Of a stretch of DNA of 22,787 nt, positions 1 through 8,882 are shown one piece after another. This DNA comes from Prorocentrum cordatum (taxonomy: Eukaryota > Sar > Dinophyceae > Prorocentrales > Prorocentraceae), in assembly GCA_963575745.1 (NCBI GenBank), contig CAUYUJ010015690.1:295169-317955 (forward strand), written 5' to 3'. The position numbers and the translations under genes are program-made. The notes below the pieces were generated by a model. The model was not told where the DNA came from. It made no database searches and saw nothing but the letters and a program-made list of their open reading frames with translations. The first letter of the stretch is position 1; every line of letters starts with the position of its first letter.

Positions 1-426
1 AGCGGCGGGCGAGGTGTATCTCCTCGAGTGCGCGGGCGTGACCTCGCTGAAGGCGGGCGCCGCGGCAGGGGAGAGGGGAGGCTCCCCGCAAGAGAGGCTT
101 GTCGCCGGAGCGACCTGTGGCTGCTTTCGGGGGGCGCGCGGGGGCCAAATCCAGACGCGCAGGCCGCTACCGCCGCACCCGTCACGCAACGATCGGCAAG
201 TCGGTCACTGTTTCTCTCTCTTGCGGGTGGCCGGATAGCTTCCGGATCACGAGAGGGGAGAGGGGCAGGCTGGGTGTGTTTGCGCCATGTCTGACTTCCC
301 ACTCCTCCCACCCTTCCCTTCCTGTTGCTTTGATTTATGTTTATCCGCCGACGGGTGTCATAGAGGGCCTGGAGCAAAGGGCACCAACGTGTTATGCGCA
401 GTCACATAAGGGGAGCTGTGGGCGTT
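1..426. other. GC-rich stretch without a supported gene
   Basis: Short open frames overlap in several frames on both strands, and none has recognisable protein character. I see no RNA gene, repeat or SL-like sequence. It may be intergenic DNA or part of a long intron. Confidence 0.4.
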
Positions 427-620
427 GGAGGAGGGAGCTGCGGATGAGCATGAGGAGGAGCAGAAGGAGGAGGAGGAGGAGCAGGAGCAGGAGCAGGAGG
501 AGGAGGAGGAGGATAAGAATAATAAGATAAGGCGGAGGACGAGGACGAGGACGAGAACGCGCAGCAGCAGGAGCAGGAACGGGAGGAGCTGGAGGAAGAG
601 GAGGACGAACGGAAGTCGAT
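427..620 (+). repeat. GA-rich (GGA/GAG) low-complexity tract
   Basis: The plus strand is almost pure purine, dominated by GAG, GGA and CAG triplets, passing into GGACGAGGAC-type repeats. Open frames across it read as poly-Glu or Arg-Ser on the plus strand and poly-Leu or Ser on the minus strand, which is expected of a triplet repeat and is not evidence of a gene. Confidence 0.85.
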
Positions 621-1436
621 GGAGGGGAAAGGTGCCGTGCGACGACGATTGGGACAGCTTCGGATCCAGAAACGGGGCCCGCGCCTTGCTGACCGACGGG
701 AGCAAAGCGCCGATCATAAAATGAGGCTTGCGCTGCAGCGGCAGCTCCATTCTGAAGCACCGACAACATTCCAAGTGGAAGTGGGACAACGACCATCGAA
801 TCCTGTTTGATACGCAGTAAGTGGAGAGGGCGGGACATCTTCCGGACGGAGCCGAGGGGCAGGGGGAGAGTATAGTGGTGGCGCGCATAACAGAAACAGC
901 ATGATCTCTGCCAGGGTACCTTGTTTCTTCGCCCCGCGCGCTGCTGCGCGGTGACTTCCGCGGCCGGTGAGGGAGCTGCTGCGTCCAGGGTGCCCTGGAT
1001 CTCTTCTCGGGTCCCGCGCGCGGGTCTTCAGGGCTGGGACTCTTGCGAGGGTTTCCTGCGGACGCGCCCGCACCGTAGCGCCCATGCTGGGTAAGTATGC
1101 GTGCCAAACTTGTTTGGCATACAGTGAGCGACTTGAATAAGGAACACGAACTTTTCGAAAGGGGCTCCGTCGTTCCTTAGGCTTGCATGCGTTATTCATC
1201 GTCCCGTATACGTGATTGATTGGTTATCGTTCCTTATGCGTAACCCCCTGGAGAAAAAAAGGGGCTTCGTTCCTTATTTATCGTTCCTTAGGTCAGGCCG
1301 ATGACGGTACTCGCAGCCGAGCCCGCCCGCGCACGCTTCGCGTCGACGGCCCGCGGCAGCCTCGCAGCACCCCGGCATCATCAGGGCGTGCTTGCCCGAC
1401 GGGCCTCTCACGCCAGAGCCCCAGGTTTGTAAAGGG
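621..1436. other. no confident gene; short TCGTTCCTTA-type repeats near 1170-1290
   Basis: Minus-strand frames of 161 and 249 codons overlap here, but neither has a familiar domain and the longer one runs through the neighbouring purine tract. The only structure seen is a short motif, CGTTCCTTA, at about 1172, 1228, 1268 and 1280, twice after an AAAGGGGCT-like segment. Confidence 0.4.
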
Positions 1437-1815
1437 TGACCCCCCCTCCTCCTCCTCCTCTCCTCCTCCTTCCTCTCCTCCTCCCCCGCCTCCTCCTCTC
1501 CCCTTCTCCTCCTCCCCCTCCTCCCTCCCCCCTCCCTCCTCCTCCTCCCCCTCCCCCTCCCCATCCCCCCTCCCCCTCCTCCCACAAACGTCCACCCGTG
1601 GAGCCTGCTACATCTGTGTAAGCCTGTGGCCAAGGTAGTTGAGGAGGTCTCAAGCAAGAGTCCTCCTCTCCTCCTCCTCCTCCTCCCCTCATCCTCTCTC
1701 CTCCTCCCTCCTCCTCCCTCTCCCTCTCCTCCTCTCTCCCTCTCCTCCTCCTCCTCCCCTCCTCCTCTTCCTCATCCTCCTCCTCCTCCTCCTCCTCCTC
1801 ATCCTCCCCTTTGGA
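1437..1815 (+). repeat. two TCC/CTC pyrimidine tracts
   Basis: Blocks at about 1440-1585 and 1660-1812 consist almost entirely of C and T on the plus strand, separated by about 75 bases of ordinary sequence. Apparent proteins are Pro/Ser/Leu-rich on plus and Glu/Gly/Arg-rich on minus. The strong strand asymmetry is the same as in the GGA tracts elsewhere, with opposite polarity. Confidence 0.85.
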
Positions 1816-3330
1816 GGAGAGGTTGCCCTCCAGATTCTGCAGGTCCTGCAATCAGTCAGGGTGAATGCGCGTGGCGCTAAGACGGGAGCTCTAGAGTAAA
1901 CAAATACAGGCCTCCACCCTCTACGTTTTACCGGTCTTGACGACGAGTGCGCGCGACGCCCAGGCGAGAACTTCACTTCGACTTTGGAAGGGGTACCGAC
2001 AGTCACCCTTGTAGTTGTTGCAATTGTTTGAAATTAGCGTGCTCGGCGCTGATCATTGATCCTAAACATACCCTTACCCGGGGTCGGCCTGGGTGAAAAG
2101 GGCTGTCCGCTGGATTGGGCGCTTGCCACTGCGCCCGATCAGCCTGCCGCGTGCGCTCTGGTTCAGCATCCGCGCGTCAGGATTCAACGACACGCTGAAT
2201 GGCTGGCTGTTTGATTGCAGCGACATGCCCTGGTTTGCGTCAGGGACGTTTGGGGGCATCGGGGGTGTCCGCGGGATTTGGTACAGCATTGGAGTGGTGG
2301 TGCCTGTTCCATTTGGGGACAGTCGCCACCAATCCGTTGCGTTTGGGCCTGCCTGCAGGAGCGCCCTTGCAATCTCACGCTCCCTTGGGGGCCGCTGCGG
2401 CCGCGTTTGGGAGAGCTCTCGGGGGCCGCGCGTGCGCCCGAGAGCGATTTCGGCCAAACGCCCCTTCAATTAGGTACGGGTATGTCTCTGGGGGTACCAT
2501 CAACGCACGTCGGCGACGGTATCCCCTGACACGTACCCAGACCTAGCTGGGGTGACTCCAGGCGGGTTTCCCAGGGAGCAACCCCTGGCGACCGCGCCTG
2601 GTGTTCGGGGCCCCACGTGTTTGGGGCGAGCGTGGGGTTGCAGCGGTGCCCGTCCAGGACACCCGGGACGCATTTTGCGCGTCGGGCCGCAAACGTTTGA
2701 TTGTGCGCCTTCGCGGGCGCACCCCCGAACGAACTACTTTAGCCCTTGAGCGACCAATGCGTGGTCCGCCATTCTTCCGATTGGAACGCACGCGCTTTCG
2801 GCACCAGCGGATGTTTTGAGAAGGCAGCGTCCTGTAATGTTCCATGGGCCGTCACGTCTGCACTTGTGCGACCGCCGTCGGCTGCGGCGTGTTGCTCCCC
2901 CCGCCCCTTGCCACCCCGCCCGGGTAAGGGTACGGGTACTTTTCGCGCTTGGGAGCTGATGCGAGAGGTCCGTTTTGAACAGATGTTGCCCCCCACTCCA
3001 CGTAACATTTGCAAGCTTTTGGAACGAATGTAGGCGGAGCCACAGTGAGAGCGCCACGTTGAGAACGTACCAGCCTCCATCCGTGTAGCTGGTGCGCAGT
3101 GTTGCACTTGCGTGGACAGTTTTCAGAAAGTGTCCAGCGAGAGCTTCGAGAAGGCACCGGCCTATAAAGTTGCTCATGCTTGTTAATATTTGTTCAAAGC
3201 GAGCGTGTGCATGCTCAAGACGAGCGCGTGTGCATGCTCAAGACGAGTGCGTGTGTGGTGGTATGACGAGCGCCCCAAGCTTGAACTCACCTTGGTTTCC
3301 ATCCGCGTAATTATCGTCATTTTTAGGACG
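1816..3330. other. no confident gene; ambiguous overlapping ORFs
   Basis: Both strands stay open over 2074-2473 (131 codons minus, 126 codons plus) and again over 2734-3177, which makes either frame hard to trust. No domain, SL-like sequence or splice structure decides between them. At 3201-3258 a short tandem repeat built on GTGTGCATGCTCAAGACGAG occurs about two and a half times. Segments near 2805-2835 and 3145-3160 share a GAGAAGGCA motif, suggesting an older diverged repeat. Confidence 0.35.
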
Positions 3331-3419
3331 AACTGTGCGGCGCCAGGGCGGGCGCCCATTTCTGAAAGGAACACCGCCTCCATCCATATGTAATGGCCTT
3401 GGGCCCATCCCGCCACCGG

Positions 3420-3830
3420 GTTTGGGTTGTGGGTCGCAGGTCGTGTGGAGGTCCGTTGGGCTGTCGTGGAAGGCTTTGCCGGGGCTTTTTGGGAGCCGTT
3501 TTGAGGCCTCCGGGGGCCGTTTTGGGGCCTCGTTGGGTGTCTTTGGGGCCTCTTGGGGGCTTTTGGGGGCGTCTTGGGAGCCTGTTGGGGTCTGTCGGGG
3601 CCCTCTTGGAACTTCCTGGAGCGGTCTCGGAGCTCAGAGCTCGAATTTTCGGATCGTGGTCCCCCTCATGCACCCCTCTTGGGACTGTCTTGGGGCCCTC
3701 GTGGGCTGTTTTGGACGCCTCTTGTTTCGTCTTGGGGTCATTTGGGGCCGTCTTTGGGCCGTCTTGGCAGCCGTTCGGGGTCGTCTTTGGGCGATCTTGG
3801 GGGCCTCTTGGGCTGCCTTGAAGTGTCGGA
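3420..3830 (+). repeat. degenerate ~11-bp TTGGGGCCTC repeat, block 1
   Basis: The sequence is a run of imperfect copies of TTGGGGCCTC or TTGGGCCGTC spaced about 10-13 bases apart. This keeps several frames open at once, including a 267-codon plus frame rich in Gly, Leu, Ser and Trp and minus frames rich in Arg, Pro and Lys. The simultaneous openness and composition point to a repeat, not a gene. An A-rich segment at 3831-3900 separates it from the 48-bp repeats. Confidence 0.8.
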
Positions 3831-3968
3831 AATCTGAAAATACGAAGGATCGCAAATCTTCAGAACCCTTGCGGAAATTACAGATTTTTGCGTTTTCGGA
3901 CCTTCGCGGGAGGCCGCTTGGACGCCTCCTGGGGTATGTCGTCTGCAAGCTTGAGTTTGGTACTGGCG

Positions 3969-4120
3969 AAGTACCATATGAGGCACGTGGTTTGTATGCT
4001 CGATATGGCACCGACCAAGTACCAGTTGAGGCATGCCGTCCGTATGCCTCAAGTGGTACCAGTCAAGTACCGCTTGAGGCATGGCGTCTGTATGCCTCAA
4101 GTGGCCAAAGTGGTATCAGG
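3969..4120 (+). repeat. 48-bp tandem repeat, three copies, two hairpins per unit
   Basis: Copies begin at 3969, 4017 and 4065 with AAGTACC. In the second and third units a stem CTTGAGGCAT pairs with ATGCCTCAAG across a loop of about 9 bases (third unit exact, second nearly so). A second small stem GGTAC/GTACC spans the unit junction. The first copy is more diverged. The period is 16 codons, so plus and minus frames are open and give 16-residue repeats; I do not read it as a gene. Confidence 0.85.
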
Positions 4121-4194
4121 CAAGTGCCTGGGTTGTGAGTCCGAGGTTTCTTCAGTGTTCGTAAAGGTCTCTTGAGTGTTCGTCGGGATCTCGT

Positions 4195-4680
4195 GGTAGA
4201 CCTATCGAGGGCCTCTTGAAGGCAGTTCTGAAGCCCCTTGGAGCCATTTTGGAACCTCTTAGGGCCTCTAATCTGAGGGCCCTATTGGGGCCTCTTTGGG
4301 CCCACGAAAGTCTCGGGACGTGGTCCCCCTCTGGGGCCTCTCTTGGGACCTTCTTGGGGCCTTCTTGGGCGCCTCTTGGGCCGTCTTGGGGCCCTCTTGA
4401 GGCCTCTTGGGCCGTCATGGGGCGATCTTTGGGCCGCCTCAGAGCGTCGGGAAGCCGAAACGGCGAGAATGCCAACATCCAAACCCTAGAGAAAAACATG
4501 AATTTTCCCTCTTGGGCCCCTCTTCGGACGCCTCTAAGAGGCCTCTTGGGCGTCTTGGAGGCCTCTTGGGCCATCTGGGGGCCACCTTGCGCATCTTTGT
4601 GCGATCTTTCGGCGTTTCGGGGCCATCTTGGACAGTCTTTGAGGCCTCGTTGGGCCCTCTCGGCGCGTCCTGAGTCCTTC
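4195..4680 (+). repeat. degenerate TTGGGGCCTC repeat, block 2
   Basis: This block uses the same short motif as 3420-3830. Like block 1 it contains an A-rich island (about 4447-4510) that begins with a related sequence (GCGTCGGGAAGCCGAAA here, GTGTCGGAAATCTGAAA in block 1), so the two blocks look like diverged copies of one larger element. Open frames on both strands are by-products of the repeat. Confidence 0.75.
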
Positions 4681-4802
4681 TGCGACCCGAGACGGTCATG
4701 CGAGAGGACGCCGGAATCCTCAGGGAGCACGCGAGAAGCCCAACAAGATCTGGCAAGATGGGGTCCGGGGCCCTCGGAGACTCATCAGGATTGAGGACTG
4801 AG

Positions 4803-5152
4803 GCTTCGAGGACGAGGGACAATGACGCGAGTGCACGCCAACGCCGTGCCCAGAGGCACGGTGTCAGAGCCCCGAATCATCAGGGGTAACTCGGGTCAGA
4901 GATAACTCGGGTTCGTTTTTCGGGAATCCGAACCCGAGTTACCCCGGACCCGAGTTACCCCGGATAACTCGGGCGTCCAGAGCCCCGAATCATCAGGGGT
5001 AACTCGGGTCAGGGCTAACTCGGGTTCGTTTTTCGGGAACCCAAACCCGAGTTACCCCGGACCCGAGTTACCCCGGATAACTCGGGCGTCCAAGCTTCGA
5101 GGACGAGGGACAATGACGCGAGTGCACGCCAACTCCGTGCCCAGAGGCACGG
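4803..5152 (+). repeat. ~60-bp direct duplication flanking the hairpin pair
   Basis: The segment starting GCTTCGAGGACGAGGG at 4803 recurs at 5094 (offset 291) and runs through CCCAGAGGCACGGTG in both copies, with one substitution noticed. The two 113-bp hairpin units occupy exactly the interval between the copies. Either the hairpins lie inside a duplicated segment or the direct repeats record an insertion or recombination event. Confidence 0.8.
4865..5090 (+). repeat. 113-bp hairpin element, two tandem units
   Basis: Units begin with CAGAGCCCCGAATCATCAGG at 4865 and 4978, an exact 113-bp period. Within each unit TAACTCGGG occurs three times and CCCGAGTTA twice, arranged so that two neighbouring left-hand copies pair with two right-hand copies. 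This gives a stem of about 32 bp with only a few mismatches and a loop around TTTTTCGGGAA. Closely related units lie at 20456-20568 and 21009-21339. Confidence 0.92.
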
Positions 5153-5367
5153 TGGCGGAGAAGTGCTGCAAGTTTCTGAGACGAGTGGGCGGTGTTGAAT
5201 CGAGAGTCCCAGTCTGTAAAAGGCCTGGTTCCCATCCGTGTGACTGTTGGACGTTTCGAGTTGCTGGGCAGCACTCTGGTGGGAATTATCGGGCAGAACG
5301 TCCGGGCCGATCTACGAACACGTTTGGTAGTTCGACTAGGGGAGGTGCGTATAATTAAAACGGGCTG

Positions 5368-5680
5368 AGGAGGAGGAAAAGGAGGAGGAGGAGGAGGAGG
5401 ACTACGGCGAGGGCGACGATGACGATGATAGTGATGATGGGGAGGAGGAAGAGGAGGCGGAGGGATCGAGGAGGAGGAGGAGGGGGAGGGCCGGTGGAGG
5501 GGGTTCGGGGAGATCGGGGAGGCTCTTCCCAGGGGCTTGGAAACGTGCAGGTGGACGAGGGGGGGGGATCGAGGAGCGTCGAGGAGGGCGACGAGGAGGG
5601 CGACGAGGAGGGCGAGGAGGAGGGCGACGAGGAGGGCGAGGAGGAGGGCGACGAGGAGGGCGAGGGGCGGGGCGTGGAGG
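5368..5680 (+). repeat. GGA tract passing into GACGAGGAGGGC repeats
   Basis: 5368-5480 is (GGA)-rich. From about 5578 to 5672 the unit becomes GACGAGGAGGGC/GAGGAGGAGGGC with a 12-15-bp period. Frames through it are open on both strands, including a 388-codon minus frame; they read as acidic, Arg/Ala or Leu-rich repeats and I do not call a gene. Confidence 0.8.
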
Positions 5681-5859
5681 GCGGCGCCCCGGGGGCGCCC
5701 CCGCCGGGGCCCCGAGGGCCGAGCGGACAGCTGGCTGGCGTTCCTGGCGCGCTTCGCGGCGCTGCTGGCCGTCTTCGCGGTGTCCGCGGGGGTGTCCAGC
5801 GGGGCTGCGCGCCGCCCGCCGCGAACCGTGGAGGTTGAAGGGGGGGGGGGAGGGTCTCG

Positions 5860-6190
5860 CAGGCCTAGAGGTTGGCACCAACACCAATTTCGGCGGTTCG
5901 CCTCCGCCGCGGGAAGAAGATCCCGATCTCGGCGATGGTGGTGATATTCTGGCTTCCAAGGTCCGTGAGTGAATTGCGAGGAAATCTCAGGCGGGAGCCC
6001 CCTGGGAGGGAGGGAGGGAGGGAGGGAGGGAGGGAGGGAGAAAGGGAGGGAGGAGGAGGAGGAGGAGAGGAGGAGGCGGAGGAGGAGGAGGAGGAGGAGG
6101 AACACCGAAAATCCAGGATCGCCTTTCCCCCTGTGGAGGCGCAACCTGCTGTCCTGGTGTTGGTGCCGATTTTCCCAGGCCTCCGAGGGT
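5860..6190. repeat. imperfect inverted repeat enclosing GGGA/GGA tracts
   Basis: GGCACCAACACCA at about 5873-5886 is mirrored by TGGTGTTGGTGCC at about 6154-6167. Similarity extends on both sides: AGGCCT outside, CGCCTCC and GATC inside. The arms are about 65 bases each and diverged. The interior holds GGGA repeats (6005-6050) followed by a GGA tract (to about 6102). This could be an old foldback element expanded by microsatellite growth. Confidence 0.6.
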
Positions 6191-6237
6191 CGTGCCGGGG
6201 GCGGGAGGGGGCTGTGCTCATCGAAGGAGAACAAAAA

Positions 6238-6402
6238 CGGGAGGAGGGGGGAGGAGGAGGAGGAGGAGGAGGAGGCGAGGAGGGGGAGGAGGAGAAGGAG
6301 GAGGAGGAGGAGGAGGGCGAGGAGGGGGAGGAGGAGGAGGAGGAGGAGGAGGAGGGGGAGGGCGAGGAGGGGGAGGAGGAGGAGGAGCAGGAGGAGTAGA
6401 AG
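6238..6402 (+). repeat. GGA/GGGGA purine tract
   Basis: Essentially pure purine on the plus strand with a few GGC interruptions. It begins and ends with near-identical words, GAGAACAAAAACG at about 6227-6239 and 6402-6414, so the tract is bracketed by a 13-bp direct repeat. Confidence 0.85.
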
Positions 6403-6414
6403 GAGAACAAAAAC

Positions 6415-6815
6415 GCCACACCTTAGGCGATGCTTAAGAAAACTTAAAGTTTTCGGCCAGAGTCTCGATGATTCTTAACGTTTCCATGCAGATCTTAAGA
6501 TTTTCATAGACATGTTGGGTTTTTGTTCAAGTTCTGAGACTAAGAATTTCTTAACCCATGATTTCTAAAGCATTTCGCAAGGTGCATGTATAAACATAAA
6601 TCTGTGGCGCTCCGCGCGGACTTCTTGGAGCCGCGCAGGGCCCCCCCCGGCGGCGCCTCCAGCGCCGCCCCCTGGCGCGCTCCGCGCGCCAAGGAGGCGC
6701 CGGAGCCGTCATGTTCGTCATTCACGTTTCCTTCAAGGGATGGCGGATAGGGGGGGGCGTGTGAAGCCGCCGGATGAGGGCTCCTTGCGATTCGCCCCAG
6801 AAAAGATCAGCCACG
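6415..6815. other. no gene seen; small GC-rich hairpins
   Basis: An AT-richer stretch with AAGTTTTC and TTCTTAA words is followed by a GC-rich patch at about 6600-6705. That patch contains short perfect stems, GGCGGCGC/GCGCCGCC and TGGCGCG/CGCGCCA. No convincing open frame or RNA gene is visible. Confidence 0.4.
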
Positions 6816-6937
6816 CGCAGAGGGGAGTGGGGGGAGGGGGAGGGCTTCTTAGAAGCCCTCTGCTTCTCAGAAGGCGCGCCTTCTATGAGAAACAGCCTCC
6901 TTGTAAGAAGCCCTCCCCCGTCCCCCCACCCCCTTGC
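6816..6937. repeat. ~120-bp foldback element
   Basis: GGGGGAGGGCTTCTTA on the left is the exact reverse complement of TAAGAAGCCCTCCCCC on the right. The match continues outward with one-base indels to about 35 bases per arm. The centre is a 16-bp perfect palindrome, AGAAGGCGCGCCTTCT, and the sequence between also pairs imperfectly, so the whole segment can fold into one long hairpin. No flanking duplication is obvious. It may be a MITE-like element or an intron-borne foldback. Confidence 0.8.
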
Positions 6938-7117
6938 AGCAGGAGAAGAAGCACACAGACACAATTCATCCTCGATTCCCCCGAAGATGTGGGAAAAAAT
7001 ATGGGAAGCGGGGGGAAGACAACCCCCCCCCCAAAAGGAACAGATGGGACACACGTTTCTTTGTGTGTCTCTATTTGTGTGTCCTGGGGCCCCTTCCCCC
7101 TCGTGCGCGCCGCCAAA

Positions 7118-7180
7118 GGAGAGGAGGAGGAGGAGGAGGAGGAGGAGGAGGAGGAGGAGGAGGAGGAGGAGGAGGAGGAC
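7118..7180 (+). repeat. (GGA)n microsatellite with a distinctive left boundary
   Basis: About twenty uninterrupted GGA units. Immediately to the left is CCCCTCGTGCGCGCCGCCAA (7097-7116), and the same 20 bases occur beside the GGA tract at 20219-20238, so motif and tract appear to travel together. Confidence 0.9.
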
Positions 7181-7386
7181 TGCCAATATGGACTGCCAAG
7201 GTGTGGGAAGGCCCCTCGGGGCTTGACCGCCCCGCCCCGAGCGCCGCCACCCCGGAGGGCCTATGGGCCAGCGCGGCGGGGACAGCGGGCTTGGGCCCTC
7301 CGGGGATGCGCCTGTTGCAGGTCCGGGCCTCCGGGCCCCCCAGTCACCCCAGACCATATGGATCAGGGCCCCTTAAATTTCCGGAA
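7181..7386 (+). pseudogene. tail remnant of a non-LTR retroelement-associated sequence
   Basis: The end of this segment, from CCATATGGATC (7353) through GGGCCCCTTAAA to TTCCGGA, is mirrored at 18811-18838 on the other strand, about 300 bases beyond the retroelement ORF at 19108-20098. In both places the preceding DNA is GC-rich and reads Pro/Arg/Gly-rich with a shared HMDxGPL peptide. I infer a 5'-truncated copy of the same 3' region starting at the GGA tract. No reverse transcriptase or zinc-knuckle motif remains here, so this rests only on the shared tail. Confidence 0.45.
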
Positions 7387-7640
7387 CAAAGTTAAGTTTC
7401 AAGTGTTTAAGTTAAGTGTGATTGTTTTAAGGTAAAGCGTAAGTGCAGTCAGGAAAGTTAAGGGGTGAATTTAAGGTCACATGCGCTGAGTTAAAGGGAA
7501 AATCTAAGGTAAGAGAGGTTGGGCTGCTCAGGGACACTTAGGGGACATCTAAGGAACAACTAAAGTAAATCTAAGGGGCGGGAGGGTGCATCTAAGGAAA
7601 AACTAAAGTAGATCTAAGGGGCGGGGCGGAAAACAACTAA
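7387..7640 (+). repeat. TTAAG and TCTAAGG repeat zone
   Basis: Starting directly after the retroelement tail, the plus strand carries many TTAAG(G/T) words, then ATCTAAGG(T/A/G) words from about 7500. The 18-mer GGAACAACTAAAGTAAAT at 7553-7570 occurs identically at 18631-18648, in the matching zone beside the second tail. GGGCGGG spacers separate the units at 7575-7660. Confidence 0.8.
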
Positions 7641-7959
7641 GGTAATTTTAATGGGCGGGCCGAAAGTCTAGAATAATTCTACGGGGCTGGTTTCTGGATC
7701 GAACACAGATTACCTTATATGTTCCCTTTAGCTCAACGCGCCACGAACTACGGTCGCACTTAACGTAAGACTCAAAGCTGAACTTCGCGCCGACATTCTG
7801 GGAAGGGGAACGCCCGAGGCCACTGCAATATGCAAAGGAAATGAGCCAACTCGAAAGGGATCGACCCCTTTTCCGAAGGGGCAAGCTCAGCCTAAGAGGC
7901 AGAGTGGGAGGACGAGGGGGAGGGCGGGGGTGGAATGGCGGCCAGGGCGACGGGGAGGA
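7641..7959. other. no gene seen
   Basis: Ordinary mixed sequence follows the repeat zone. A minus-strand frame of 135 codons reaches in from the GGA tract to the right, but the portion here has no recognisable motif and its N-terminal half is pure Ser/Pro repeat. Confidence 0.35.
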
Positions 7960-8046
7960 GGAGAAGTAGGAGGAGGAGGAGGAGGAGGAGGAGGACGAGG
8001 AGAAGAAAGAGGAGGAGGAGGAGGAGGAGGAGGGGAGGAGGAGGAC
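7960..8046 (+). repeat. GGA/GAAG purine tract
   Basis: Purine-only triplet repeat, mainly GGA with GACGAG and AAGAAAG interruptions. Confidence 0.9.
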
Positions 8047-8109
8047 ACTCTTCACGCACCCAGACGGGCGCTCGCCGCGCAGGCGCCGTCCCTCCGCCCG
8101 TCGGCCGAC

Positions 8110-8292
8110 TCAGTCCGAAAGGCTCTCATCGGCAATTCCGTCTCGCCCACCCTGGAAGATCTCGATCCTATCCATCAAACTTCTGTTTATAGTTTTCAGT
8201 GCCGCGATCTTCTGCTCAAGCTCGGCAATCTTTTTGGCGGAGGCCTCATCGGACGCTTTCTTTGCCTCCTTGATCTTCTTCACAGCCTCGGC
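8110..8292 (-). CDS. coding-like fragment, coiled coil (possible terminal exon)
   Basis: A minus-strand frame runs without a stop from about 8292 to a TGA at 8110-8112 and has no early ATG. It reads KKIKEAKKASDEASAKKIAE and then ELEQKIAALKTINRSLMDRI, followed by a short tail ending ESLSD. Hydrophobic residues in IAELEQKIAALKTI have heptad-like spacing, and the Lys/Glu/Ala composition differs sharply from the triplet-repeat frames nearby. This looks like the last exon of a gene whose upstream exons may lie in or beyond the acidic minus-strand frame near 8760-8870. No splice acceptor can be fixed and the function is unknown. It could also be a decayed gene piece. Confidence 0.45.
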   Translation of the reverse strand, partial: AEAVKKIKEAKKASDEASAKKIAELEQKIAALKTINRSLMDRIEIFQGGRDGIADESLSD

Positions 8293-8882
8293 TCATCCCC
8301 CTTGTCTCCCAATCACCATCCCCCTCCCGTCCTCCACACCTCATCCCCCCCCCTCCTCCAGCCTACCCCCCGCCCCTCTCGTCCCCCCATCGAGGGGGGG
8401 CGAGAGGGGTTTGGTTTTTCGGTTTCGGCCTTGTGGACATCATCGCAGGCCGAGTCAAAGGTTGGCGGCTCGCGCTTAGGCATTGCTGGCAAGGCCTCGG
8501 GCGGGCCCTGTGCCTCGGGCGGGTTGCGGTCTTGGGCAAATCCCTCGCGGGCGAGGAAGGCTCCCCCGACGCCTTTCTCTTCTGTCACTCCTTATCTCGT
8601 GCCCTCCTCCCCCTCCTTCACTATCATCATCCCTCCTCCCTCTCCTCCTCCCTCCTCCCCCTCCTCCCCTCTCCTTCCTCCCCCTTTCCTCCCCTCTCCT
8701 CATCCTCCGCCTTCTCATCCCATTCGTCTCCGCCTGCCCTTCCTCGTGTTCCTCCAACTCCCTGCTCTCCTCCTCCGCATACTCCTCGCCGTAGTATTAT
8801 CATCCTCGTCGTGCTCATCCTCATCATCATATTCGCCATCTTCTTCCTCCTCGCCCCTCTTAGTGGCCACAGTTTTTTACAG
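8293..8882. repeat. pyrimidine-rich stretch with CCTCCTC and TCATCATC
   Basis: From about 8296 the plus strand is C/T-rich, strongest at 8595-8720, then shifts to CATCCTCGTC/TCATCATCA words up to 8870. On the minus strand the last part reads EEEEDGEYDDEDEHDEDD, an acidic run that could belong to an exon of the coiled-coil fragment downstream, but low complexity alone could produce it. Confidence 0.6.

Noticed and set aside
2074-2473. overlapping 131-codon minus and 126-codon plus frames
   Set aside because: Both are open over the same DNA and neither has recognisable motifs, so a coding call on either strand cannot be supported.
3335-4138. 267-codon plus-strand frame
   Set aside because: It is built from TTGGGGCCTC repeats and the 48-bp hairpin repeat, and other frames on both strands are also open across the same DNA.
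4241-4252. GAGCCATTTTGG, resembling the spliced-leader core
   Set aside because: It is one variant inside a run of CTTGGGGCC-type repeats that generate similar words, and the flanks do not match the leader.
5068-6234. 388-codon minus-strand frame
   Set aside because: It reads through GGA and GACGAGGAGGGC repeats as Leu, Pro and Ser runs, with no domain in the short non-repeat parts.
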